From NCBI GenBank assembly GCA_031262745.1, contig JAISHE010000002.1:1-39380 (forward strand): DNA of 39,380 nucleotides. The letters are read 5' to 3'. This stretch comes from Culturomica sp. Its GTDB lineage: Bacteria; Bacteroidota; Bacteroidia; Bacteroidales; Marinifilaceae. A program made the translations under genes and the position numbers. Below, piece after piece: positions 24,446-31,910 of this stretch; the first letter of the stretch is position 1, and the number at the start of each line of letters is the position of its first letter. The notes under the pieces were generated by a model that was not told the origin of the DNA, did not search any database, and worked only from the letters and a program-made list of their open reading frames with translations.

Positions 24446-25785
24446 ACTCGTTTCCAACAATAGAAGGTCAAAATACAGAATTTAAAACCTCTTTTAATGA
24501 GGATGCGATTGAAACACTTGTGGCTTTTTCAAACGCCAAAGGTGGAACTGTCTACGTTGGTATGGCTGATAGTGGCCAAGTGGCGGGTGTCACTGTGGGT
24601 AAAGAAACGATTCAAAACTGGATTAACGAAATAAAGCAGAAAACAACGCCTCAGATTATTCCAGATAGCGACATCATAAAAGCGGAGGATAAAACGGTTG
24701 TGGCGTTGTTTATTCCGGAATACCCGATTAAACCCGTTTCCGTAAGAGGAAAGTATTACAAAAGGGTGGGCAATTCAAATCATCTGCTTTCGACGAATGA
24801 AGTTGCTAATATGCACCTTCAAACAGTCAATTCGAGTTGGGATTATTATCCTCGTCCCAACAAAACGATTGATGATATTTCATTGGCGAAAGTCGAGAAA
24901 GCGATGCATCTTATCCGACAGCGTAGTGAGAACTTTGAATTTGAAACGCCGCTCGAATTTTTGACTAAAAATGAATTGTTATTAAGCGATCATCGAATAT
25001 CGAATGGTTGTTTTTTGATGTTCTCGAAAGGCGAAAATTTGTTTACGACCATTCAAATGGGACAATTTGCGTCCGAAATTGTGATTAAAGACGATGTGGT
25101 CGATTCGGAAGATATACTTTCGCAGGTTGAAAACGTGATGACCTTTATTCGCAAGCATATCAATAAAGAATTAATCATTACCGGCGAACAGGTTGAGAAT
25201 ATTCAACGATGGCAATATCCGCTTGAAGGCATTCGTGAATTGGTACTGAATATGATTATTCATCGCGATTATACGGCTTCGGCAAATTCTATCATTAAGA
25301 TATTTGACGACCATATTTTGTTTTTTAATCCGGGTATGTTGCCGGACTCCATAAGCATTGAGCAACTTCGACTCAATCAATATATTTCTACCCCGAGGAA
25401 TAGGCAAATTGCCAAATTGGTGAAAGATATGGGGTGGATAGAACGCTACGGAACCGGCATAAAGCGTGTGCGCCGGATGTTTACGGAATACGGTTTGCAA
25501 GAACCTGTGTTTGCAACAATTTCAGGTGGAATTGCGGTTACTATATATGGTCTAAACAATAACAATACAGAAAAGGTAACAGAAAAGGTAACAGAAAATC
25601 AACGATTAATATTAGAGAGCATTGCAAAAATTCCGAGTATTACATCGCAAGAATTGTCAAGAATAGTTGGAATATCAGCTAGTAAAATACGTTTGAATCT
25701 AATCAGAATGAAAGCATTAGGTTTGATTGAACGTATCGGACCGGACAAGGGTGGATATTGGCAAGTAATTAAAAAACAGATATAA
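24442..25785 (+). CDS. AlbA_2/Schlafen-like - HATPase - winged-helix protein
   Basis: A 447-residue protein. The N-terminal AlbA_2 (Schlafen-like) domain, residues 1-120, has the classic pattern EGQNTEFKTSFNEDAIETLVAFSNAKGG in parts (EFK at 13-15; FSNAKGGTVYVGMADSGQVAG at 29-49). A HATPase_c_4 domain follows, with LNMIIHRDY, FFNPGMLP and ERYGTGIKRV. A VT-repeat linker (TEKVTEKVTEN, from residue 376) leads to a C-terminal winged helix (TSQELSRIVGISASKIRLNL). Such proteins are often annotated as RecG-like ATP-binding or putative transcriptional regulators. AlbA_2 domains are thought to bind nucleic acid. It shares domain plan and linker type with the DUF4062 gene two genes upstream. It overlaps the GNAT gene by 4 bases and ends 2 bases before the WbqC gene. 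Confidence 0.82.
   Translation: MNSFPTIEGQNTEFKTSFNEDAIETLVAFSNAKGGTVYVGMADSGQVAGVTVGKETIQNWINEIKQKTTPQIIPDSDIIKAEDKTVVALFIPEYPIKPVSVRGKYYKRVGNSNHLLSTNEVANMHLQTVNSSWDYYPRPNKTIDDISLAKVEKAMHLIRQRSENFEFETPLEFLTKNELLLSDHRISNGCFLMFSKGENLFTTIQMGQFASEIVIKDDVVDSEDILSQVENVMTFIRKHINKELIITGEQVENIQRWQYPLEGIRELVLNMIIHRDYTASANSIIKIFDDHILFFNPGMLPDSISIEQLRLNQYISTPRNRQIAKLVKDMGWIERYGTGIKRVRRMFTEYGLQEPVFATISGGIAVTIYGLNNNNTEKVTEKVTENQRLILESIAKIPSITSQELSRIVGISASKIRLNLIRMKALGLIERIGPDKGGYWQVIKKQI
25567..25596 (+). repeat. In-frame 12-base tandem repeats in the AlbA_2 gene
   Basis: The unit ACAGAAAAGGTA is repeated twice and followed by a half unit ACAGAA, giving T-E-K-V-T-E-K-V-T-E at the linker between the HATPase and winged-helix domains. 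The equivalent linker of the DUF4062 gene has a different 12-base repeat with the same V-T-x-x protein period. Confidence 0.9.
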
Positions 25786-25787
25786 TT

Positions 25788-26480
25788 ATGAAACTTGGGA
25801 TAATGCAACCCTATTTTTTACCCTACATTGGTTATTGGCAATTGATGAAAACGGTGGATACGTATGTGATTTATGACGATGTAAACTATATTAAAGGTGG
25901 TTGGATTAATCGAAATCAATTATTGTTGAATGGAAAAGCATTTTTATTCAATTTGATATTGAATGGAGCGAGTCCCAACAAATTGATTAATGAAATATCG
26001 GTGGCTGATAACCAAGAGAAACTATTAAAAACCATACATTCTGCTTATGCCAAAGCGCCATTGTTTACCACTATTTTCCCATTGATAGAGCAAATGATTC
26101 GCTATGAGAATAAAAATTTGGGGCGCTATCTTGGAAATAGCTTGGTACAAATAGCGAATTATTTGCAGTTGGATACAAAATTTATTTATTCGTCCGATAT
26201 AAAAGAAAAAAATAATACATTAAAAGCACAAGATAAAGTCATCCATATTTGTACTATTTTGGGAGCTACGGAGTATTACAATGCTATTGGCGGAATGGAT
26301 TTGTACAATAAAGCGGATTTTGAACGAAATAAAATCCAACTTCATTTTGTGAAAGCAAATGCAATAGTATATAAACAACTAAAGAATGTATTTGTCCCTA
26401 ATTTATCTATTTTAGATGTGCTGATGTTTAATTCGGCGGATGAAGTAAACGCAATGTTGGACAATTACGAATTGATATGA
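25788..26480 (+). CDS. WbqC-family protein
   Basis: A 230-residue protein of the WbqC family, found in many O-antigen and capsule loci. The family signature is obvious from the first residues: MKLGIMQPYFLPYIGYWQL, then DTYVIYDDVNYIKGGWINRN. Length and ending (NVFVPNLSILDVLMFNSADEV) fit the family. Its biochemical role is not settled; it often appears with amino-sugar acylation genes, and a transferase or synthetase role has been suggested. Here it is followed, with a 4-base overlap, by a shortened DegT-fold protein and then a GNAT protein, forming a compact trio that may act on one precursor. Confidence 0.9.
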   Translation: MKLGIMQPYFLPYIGYWQLMKTVDTYVIYDDVNYIKGGWINRNQLLLNGKAFLFNLILNGASPNKLINEISVADNQEKLLKTIHSAYAKAPLFTTIFPLIEQMIRYENKNLGRYLGNSLVQIANYLQLDTKFIYSSDIKEKNNTLKAQDKVIHICTILGATEYYNAIGGMDLYNKADFERNKIQLHFVKANAIVYKQLKNVFVPNLSILDVLMFNSADEVNAMLDNYELI

Positions 26481-27424
26481 ATCCAATCGGTGGATATTTG
26501 GAGTTGGAGTTACGCCGTGGCGAACATTATCACAAGGGGGCGTTACGCTTAAATACGGCTCGAAACTGTTTTGAATACATTTTGTTGGCAAAAAAGTACA
26601 GCAAGGTGTATATTCCGTATTATACTTGCGAGGTAATGTTGGAGCCTTTGCTCAAATGCCATGTCGATTATGAATTTTATGCTATCAACAAACGGCTGGA
26701 GCCTGAAGTGACGATTGACTTGAAACCGCATGAAGCGTTTTTATATACTAACTATTTTGGATTAAAACAAAAGTGTGTTGAACGTTTGGCGGATGTGTAT
26801 CAGACACAGTTGATTGTCGATAATGCACAGGCATTTTATGCTCCGGCGCTAACCGGTATAGATACTTTTTATTCGCCTCGAAAATTTTTTGGGCTTCCGG
26901 ATGGCGCTTATCTTTACACCGATACGTTTTGGGATGTGGAGTTAGAGACGGATACTTCATACAATCGCATGTTGCATTTACTAAAGCGGTGGGATATAGG
27001 AGCCGAAGCCGGATATGATGATTTTAAAGCAAATGATGCTGCCCTGACGGATAACCCTATTAAGATAATGTCGAAACTGACAGATGCTATGCTTGCCTCT
27101 ATTGATTATGAAACAGCAAGAGAGACACGTCGGAAAAATTATGTATATTTGCACGATTTTTTTAAAAATAGCAATTTGTTGGATTTTGAGTTGCATGAAA
27201 ATGATGTGCCGATGATTTATCCCTTGCTCTCTAAACGCAATTATTTGAGACAACAATTGATTCGGAATAAAATTTTTGTGGCTATCTATTGGCACAATGT
27301 TTTGGATTGGGCGCCAAGCAATTCGTTGGAGTGTGAATTGGTAACAGAGATGCTGGCTTTACCTATCGACCAACGGATAGGAAAAGAAGATTTGAAACGG
27401 ATAATAAAAATAATAGGCGAATGA
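26477..27424 (+). CDS. Short DegT-like PLP-fold protein
   Basis: A 315-residue protein with the fold of the DegT/StrS aminotransferases but about 50 residues shorter than normal. The key PLP residues seem kept: Asp115 in LIVDNAQAFYAP (compare VIYDAAHAFG in the VioA-like enzyme upstream) and Lys136 in FYSPRKFFGLPDGAYLY. The N-terminal third is compressed, starting GGYLELELRRGEHYH. It may be a PLP enzyme acting on a carrier- or CoA-bound substrate, or a non-catalytic relative. The close pairing with WbqC suggests a joint function. Overlaps on both sides are 4 bases. Confidence 0.7.
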   Translation: MNPIGGYLELELRRGEHYHKGALRLNTARNCFEYILLAKKYSKVYIPYYTCEVMLEPLLKCHVDYEFYAINKRLEPEVTIDLKPHEAFLYTNYFGLKQKCVERLADVYQTQLIVDNAQAFYAPALTGIDTFYSPRKFFGLPDGAYLYTDTFWDVELETDTSYNRMLHLLKRWDIGAEAGYDDFKANDAALTDNPIKIMSKLTDAMLASIDYETARETRRKNYVYLHDFFKNSNLLDFELHENDVPMIYPLLSKRNYLRQQLIRNKIFVAIYWHNVLDWAPSNSLECELVTEMLALPIDQRIGKEDLKRIIKIIGE

Positions 27425-28026
27425 AATCAATATTTTTTAGAGCATTTGAAGAGAATGATTATCTCTTAATTAATCAGTGGCGCAACGACCCGAAAATACA
27501 AGCGTTGACGGGGAAATATTTTCGTTATGTGTCTTCGCTGATGGAAAAAGAATGGGTAAAGGATAAAATGATGCATAATACCAAGGATATTTATTTATCC
27601 ATTTGTCTAAATGATGAGTCTAAAAAAATGATAGGATATATTTCTATTAATGATATAGATTATGTGAACAGGACAGCCTGTCAAGGGGGATTGGTCTTGG
27701 GAGACCCGATTGCACATGACGGAACGATTTGGATTGAGTCGATTTTAAGCATACTTGAGTACAATTTTAATCATCTCAATATGAATCGAGTGTATGGAAA
27801 TAGTCTGGTGGAGCATAAACTGACACGAATTATGTGCGAAGCGTCGTTTCAACAGATGGAAGGTGTCGGGCGTCAAGCGGTGTATAAAGACGGACGTTAT
27901 CATGACATCTATTTTTGGGGATTGTTGCGTGAAGATTATTTCCGTCATAAAGAAGCCGGAGATTATGAAGTGAATGCCATGGTTAAACGCGTAATTGCAT
28001 TACGAAAGAAATATAAAAATCAATGA
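27421..28026 (+). CDS. RimJ/RimL-type GNAT acyltransferase, 201 aa
   Basis: A GNAT protein of the Acetyltransf_3 (RimJ/RimL) type. The N-terminus IFFRAFEENDYLLINQWRNDP is typical. The core has MIGYISINDIDYVNRTACQGGLVLGDP, and the C-terminal part has YNFNHLNMNRVYGNSLVEHKLTRIMCEASFQ, a variant of the usual N....A..L.E..GF ending. In sugar loci such enzymes N-acylate amino sugars (compare PseH and WecD). It overlaps the WbqC partner gene and the malonyltransferase gene by 4 bases each, so it is produced together with the acyl-building enzymes and is the best candidate to use their product. Confidence 0.82.
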   Translation: MKSIFFRAFEENDYLLINQWRNDPKIQALTGKYFRYVSSLMEKEWVKDKMMHNTKDIYLSICLNDESKKMIGYISINDIDYVNRTACQGGLVLGDPIAHDGTIWIESILSILEYNFNHLNMNRVYGNSLVEHKLTRIMCEASFQQMEGVGRQAVYKDGRYHDIYFWGLLREDYFRHKEAGDYEVNAMVKRVIALRKKYKNQ

Positions 28027-28952
28027 AACAGGCAATTATATTTCCCGGACAGGGATGTCAAAAAGAAGGCATGGGCAAAGAGCTATACGAACATTTTGCT
28101 CAAGCTCGTGATTTGTTCGAGCAGGCAAATGCTGCTTTGGGACGAAGGATTACCGATGTGATGTTTTCGGGCACCGAATTGGAGTTGATGGAAACGAAAA
28201 ACACACAGCCTGCCGTTTATCTCTATTGTACCATATTGGCATTGGTGCAGAAAGATGTGGTTCCGGCAGCAGTGGCAGGACATTCGTTGGGTGAGTTTGC
28301 CGCTTTGGTGGTAAGTGGTGCGTTATCGTTCGAGGATGGTCTCAATTTGGTATTAAACAGAGCATTGATAGCACAAGAGGTCTGTGAAAGTGTCGATACG
28401 GCGATGGGCGCTATTATCGGTTTCCCCGATGAGTATATAGAAAAACGTTTGAAAGAAATTTCGGAAGAGTCGGGCGAGCCCATCTATTTTGCTAACTATA
28501 ACGGTCCCGGACAGGTAGTTATCACGGGCTCTAAAGCAGGGATTCGCATTGCCTGTAAAACATTTAAAGACGAAGGTGCCAAGCGTGCGGTAATGTTGCC
28601 TATCGGGGGTTCTTTCCATTCTCCTTTTATGCAGGAAGCACAAGTGAAACTTGGAAAAATCATCGAAAATACCCGATTCCAAACGCCCCGTATCCCGGTT
28701 TATCAATGCGTGGATGGCAAGCCCCATACCGATGCGGATGAACTTAAAAATAATTTGATATTGCATATTACCCATCCTGTGAGGTGGACGGAAATGGTCA
28801 TGAATATGCAGCAAGCCGGCATTGAGGAATATTATGAAGCGGGACCGGACGATACTTTGCAGAAAATCACGGCTCGTATGTGTCCCAATCAAAAAGTGGC
28901 TTCCTTGTGGGAAGTCCCGACATTGGCAGGAATTTATACAAAAAATAATTAA
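28023..28952 (+). CDS. FabD-like malonyl-CoA:carrier-protein malonyltransferase
   Basis: It transfers malonyl from CoA to a carrier protein as the extender unit for chain growth. The 309 residues match FabD in length. The nucleophile Ser88 is in AGHSLGEF, His199 is in GGSFHS, and Arg113 (NRALIAQ), the residue position that holds the malonyl carboxylate in FabD, is kept. The oxyanion-hole Gln10 is in FPGQG. All key residues are present, so it should be active. A housekeeping fabD is expected elsewhere in the genome, so this looks like a dedicated copy. A carrier protein gene follows 14 bases later. Confidence 0.93.
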   Translation: MKQAIIFPGQGCQKEGMGKELYEHFAQARDLFEQANAALGRRITDVMFSGTELELMETKNTQPAVYLYCTILALVQKDVVPAAVAGHSLGEFAALVVSGALSFEDGLNLVLNRALIAQEVCESVDTAMGAIIGFPDEYIEKRLKEISEESGEPIYFANYNGPGQVVITGSKAGIRIACKTFKDEGAKRAVMLPIGGSFHSPFMQEAQVKLGKIIENTRFQTPRIPVYQCVDGKPHTDADELKNNLILHITHPVRWTEMVMNMQQAGIEEYYEAGPDDTLQKITARMCPNQKVASLWEVPTLAGIYTKNN

Positions 28953-28966
28953 TAAAGAATAAGAAA

Positions 28967-29194
28967 ATGGAAATCACACAATTTATTGAGAAATTTGCAG
29001 AACAGTTTGAGGAAACTCCGCGTTCGATATTTGCGGCAACTACCGATTTCAAATCCTTGGATGAATGGGATTCGTTGGTGTCATTATCTGTCATTTCGAT
29101 GGTGGATGAAGAATTGGGAAAACGGATTACCGGTGCAGATATCCGCAGTTGCACGACCATTGAGGATTTGTACAACTTAGTGATGTCAAAATAA
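28967..29194 (+). CDS. Acyl carrier protein, first copy, 75 aa
   Basis: A small acidic four-helix carrier. The phosphopantetheine attachment Ser36 is in LDEWDSLVSL (the DSL motif), followed by a helix with VISMVDEELGKRITGADI, and it ends TIEDLYNLV. This sequence type (WDSL) is common in carriers working with stand-alone adenylation or polysaccharide-associated pathways and differs from housekeeping AcpP (usually DSLD or DSLDTVE). It lies between the malonyltransferase and the reductase, 1 base before the latter's ATG. It could hold the growing chain or receive the acid activated by the adenylation enzyme. Confidence 0.9.
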   Translation: MEITQFIEKFAEQFEETPRSIFAATTDFKSLDEWDSLVSLSVISMVDEELGKRITGADIRSCTTIEDLYNLVMSK

Positions 29195-29195
29195 G

Positions 29196-29957
29196 ATGTA
29201 TAATCCGTTTAGTTTAAAAAATAAAACAATATTGGTCACCGGCGCTTCGTCAGGAATTGGTCGGGCTATCGCTTTGGAATGTGCCAAAATGGGTGCCCGG
29301 CTAATTATCACGGCAAGAAACAAGCAGCGCTTGGATGATACCTTTGCTGCTTTGGAAGGAAGCGGACATCAGCAGATTATTGCCGACCTTGCTCAGAAAG
29401 AAGCATTGGAAGGCTTGGTACTCCAATGTCCGGAACTGGACGGAGTAGTACATAGCGCCGGAATTGCCAAATTAATATTGGTTCAATTTATTAAGCAAGC
29501 CGATATTGAAGAGATTTTTGCGACCAATACTTTTGCTCCGATTGTATTGACTTCGTTGCTTGTGAAGAAGAAAAAAATTCGAACAGGAGGTTCAGTTGTC
29601 TTTATTTCGGCAGCATCCGGAGTTTATATGTCTTCGGTAGGAGAATCGTTGTATTCTGCAACGAAAGGTGCCATTCATGGTTTTACCAAAGGAATTGCAT
29701 TGGATTTAGCGCCTAAGGGCATTAGAGTCAATACGGTAAATCCCGGTCTTGTTCCAACGGAGATTTTGGATATTGCCGATGATTTATTTTCAAGAGAAGA
29801 GGTTTTGGAACGGAGAAAAAAGCAATACCCGCTGAAACGATTTGGAAAACCTGAAGATATAGCTGCCGGTACGGTCTATTTGTTATCCGATGCTTCGACT
29901 TGGGTAACCGGTTCGGCGCTCATTATTGATGGAGGTTTGCAATTAGGAGCTATTTAA
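29196..29957 (+). CDS. FabG-like short-chain dehydrogenase/reductase
   Basis: A 253-residue classical SDR. The NAD(P)-binding motif TGASSGIG is at 15-22, the ITARNKQR segment after strand two favours NADPH, and the catalytic Ser (ISAASG) and YSATK (Tyr-x-x-x-Lys) are intact. The C-terminus VTGSALIIDGGLQLG is typical of FabG. Given the FabD and FabH partners and flanking carrier proteins, it probably reduces a 3-ketoacyl carrier thioester to the 3-hydroxyacyl form. It could also act on a sugar intermediate. No dehydratase or enoyl reductase follows, so the chain would stay hydroxylated. Confidence 0.88.
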   Translation: MYNPFSLKNKTILVTGASSGIGRAIALECAKMGARLIITARNKQRLDDTFAALEGSGHQQIIADLAQKEALEGLVLQCPELDGVVHSAGIAKLILVQFIKQADIEEIFATNTFAPIVLTSLLVKKKKIRTGGSVVFISAASGVYMSSVGESLYSATKGAIHGFTKGIALDLAPKGIRVNTVNPGLVPTEILDIADDLFSREEVLERRKKQYPLKRFGKPEDIAAGTVYLLSDASTWVTGSALIIDGGLQLGAI

Positions 29958-29976
29958 GATTTAAAATAAATAAAAC

Positions 29977-30207
29977 ATGCAACAAGAGATTTTAGAAATT
30001 CTAACAGAGATTCGTCCCGAATTTGATTTTACGCAAGACATTGATTTTGTCGAGCAAGGGATGCTTGATTCTTTCGACTTGGTCAGCCTTGTCGATGCTT
30101 TGGATGAAAAATTCGGCATTTCTATTAGCGGTGCGGATATTTTGCCCGAAAATTTTTCATCATTGGCAAGTATGGAAACACTAATCAACAAAACGAAAAA
30201 CATATGA
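29977..30207 (+). CDS. Acyl carrier protein, second copy, 76 aa
   Basis: A second stand-alone carrier, clearly diverged from the first. The attachment Ser32 is in EQGMLDSFDLVSLV, and the rest follows the four-helix pattern with FGISISGADILPENFSSLASM. The G-x-x-DSFD type is common for carriers of D-alanyl or NRPS-like stand-alone systems. It overlaps the synthase gene by 4 bases, implying a tight pairing with that enzyme. Two different carriers in one short operon suggest two separate acyl streams or a hand-over step. Confidence 0.88.
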   Translation: MQQEILEILTEIRPEFDFTQDIDFVEQGMLDSFDLVSLVDALDEKFGISISGADILPENFSSLASMETLINKTKNI

Positions 30208-31298
30208 AACATATTTTCAAAAACAAGCGCATTTCGTCTATTCTTACTGTCATGCCACCTCATGAAGTGTTTTTTGCGGATGAAATGCATAATTATTCTT
30301 TTCCGGAAAGTCAGAACAAACGTTTGGCTAAAGTGATGGGCTTTAACAAACGTCGAATAGGTGAGAAATATGATACGGTGTCCGATTATGCCGTTTATGG
30401 CATTCAACAATTGATAGAGAAAGGCGTGTTGAAGACCGATGAAGTAGGCGCTATTGTTGTGATTACCACGACGCCCGATCATCTGATTCCACCGACCAGT
30501 AATATTATTCAAGGGCGTTTTGATTTTTCTACGGAGACAATTTGTCAAGACCTTTCGTTTGGTTGTGCCGGATATATTGCCGGAGTGTTACAGGCATTTA
30601 TGCTGTTGGATGTTTTGGAAGATAAAAAGGTCTTGCTTGTAACAGGCGATTTTTTGAGTCAGCGCATAGCCGTGCGAGATAGAGGAAGTCGTCCGATTGT
30701 TGGCGATGCGGTAGCTATTACGATTCTTGAAAACAGCAAAGAAGATAATAAATGTTATTGCGCTATTCGGAATGACGGGGCTAATTGTTTTGCCGTGTAT
30801 ATTCCAGCCGGAGGAACTCGTTTGCCGACTTCGCCCGAAACCGGAATTGAAGAACAAGACATTTTCAACAATTATCGGGCAAAAGACCATTTGGTAATGA
30901 ATGGCGATTTGGTTTTCAATTTTATTATCAACGAAGTGCCGGTAATGATGGAGGAGTTGATGCAAGATGCAGGCATTACCAAAGACGATATAGATTATTA
31001 TATGTGCCACCAATCCAGTAAATTCACGTTGCAGAAAGTGGCCGATCGATTGGATGTGCCTCGTCAGAAAGTTCCGAACAATATTATCGAAACGTATGGC
31101 AATTCCAGTAGTGCTTCTATTCCGGTCAATATGGCATACAATCTTTCGGAAGAGTTGACACAAGACAAGCAATTGAAGATTATGCTTGCCGGATTTGGTA
31201 CCGGTTTGACATGGGGTGCAATTATTATGGATATGGGGCAGATGGATTACTGCGGTATGGTGGATTTTGCCGGTAAACATTATGCTTTGGGAGAATAA
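30204..31298 (+). CDS. FabH-like 3-oxoacyl-carrier-protein synthase III
   Basis: A thiolase-fold condensing enzyme of 364 residues, somewhat longer than FabH (about 320). The full triad is present: Cys121 in LSFGCAGY, His269 in YYMCHQSS and Asn300 in YGNSSSASIP. KAS III enzymes condense an acyl-CoA (or carrier-bound starter) with malonyl-carrier protein. The N-terminal region (VMPPHEVFFADEMHNYSFPES) is unlike housekeeping FabH and suggests a special starter. It is coupled to the second carrier by a 4-base overlap and followed with no gap by a hydrolase gene. It is probably the chain-forming enzyme for a sugar-bound acyl group. Confidence 0.92.
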   Translation: MKHIFKNKRISSILTVMPPHEVFFADEMHNYSFPESQNKRLAKVMGFNKRRIGEKYDTVSDYAVYGIQQLIEKGVLKTDEVGAIVVITTTPDHLIPPTSNIIQGRFDFSTETICQDLSFGCAGYIAGVLQAFMLLDVLEDKKVLLVTGDFLSQRIAVRDRGSRPIVGDAVAITILENSKEDNKCYCAIRNDGANCFAVYIPAGGTRLPTSPETGIEEQDIFNNYRAKDHLVMNGDLVFNFIINEVPVMMEELMQDAGITKDDIDYYMCHQSSKFTLQKVADRLDVPRQKVPNNIIETYGNSSSASIPVNMAYNLSEELTQDKQLKIMLAGFGTGLTWGAIIMDMGQMDYCGMVDFAGKHYALGE

Positions 31299-31910
31299 AT
31301 GCAGGTAGAACGATTTGTTAATTCGATATTGGGATCCAATACCTATGTGATTAGCTTTGAGGAAAGTAATACGGCTTGGTGTATTGATCCCGGCGATAGC
31401 AGGCCCATTTTGGATTGGCTGGCCGATAATCACAAGGTTTTATGCGGTATTTTGGTAACGCATGCTCATTTCGACCATATTTATGGGATTAATGATTTAA
31501 CGAATCAATTTCCGGAAGCGACAATCTATGTGTCGGAATACGGCAAAGAGTGTTTGCAAAATGCAAAATTAAACGGTTCACTGTATCACGAGATGCCTTT
31601 TGTGGTGCGTCACAATAAAATTGAAGTCGTCAATGAAAATGTGTCCATCGAAATGAGTGATAATCAAGTGATGCAAGTGTGGGAAACGCCGGGGCACAGT
31701 CGTGACAGTCTTACGTTCTATATAGAAGAACAGGTGTTTACCGGGGATGCCTTTATTCCGGGTATTAAAACACGGACGGTGTTTAAGGGTGGCGATAAAG
31801 AGCAAGCTGCCCGCTCCATCCAAAAAATACTCTCCCGAATAAATGATTCGACTGTCATTTATCCGGGACACAAAGAAATTTGTTACAAAAAGGAATGCGA
31901 AATAGTATAA
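31299..31910 (+). CDS. Metallo-beta-lactamase-fold hydrolase, possible thioesterase
   Basis: A 203-residue glyoxalase II-like enzyme. Metal ligands are THAHFDH at 54-60, His in ETPGHSRDS, Asp in FTGDAF and the last His in IYPGHKE, so a two-metal site is complete. Members hydrolyse thioesters and other esters. It starts the base after the synthase stop codon, so it is co-produced with the acyl-forming enzymes. It could release a stalled or finished chain from a carrier protein (a type II thioesterase role). Substrate is unknown. A broken glycosyltransferase start follows directly. Confidence 0.85.
   Translation: MQVERFVNSILGSNTYVISFEESNTAWCIDPGDSRPILDWLADNHKVLCGILVTHAHFDHIYGINDLTNQFPEATIYVSEYGKECLQNAKLNGSLYHEMPFVVRHNKIEVVNENVSIEMSDNQVMQVWETPGHSRDSLTFYIEEQVFTGDAFIPGIKTRTVFKGGDKEQAARSIQKILSRINDSTVIYPGHKEICYKKECEIV

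Noticed and set aside
21876..25785. Recent insertion of a defence island or mobile element
   Set aside because: No transposase, integrase, terminal repeats or target duplication are seen, and the genes overlap their polysaccharide neighbours by 4 bases, so they look like long-standing operon members.
28353..28892. Minus-strand ORF of 179 codons opposite the FabD-like gene
   Set aside because: It is antisense to a FabD-like enzyme with all catalytic residues, and its translation has no domain signal.
30588..31433. Long minus-strand ORF (281 codons) opposite the FabH-like gene
   Set aside because: The plus strand encodes a condensing enzyme with an intact triad. The antisense product has no recognisable domain and is a shadow.
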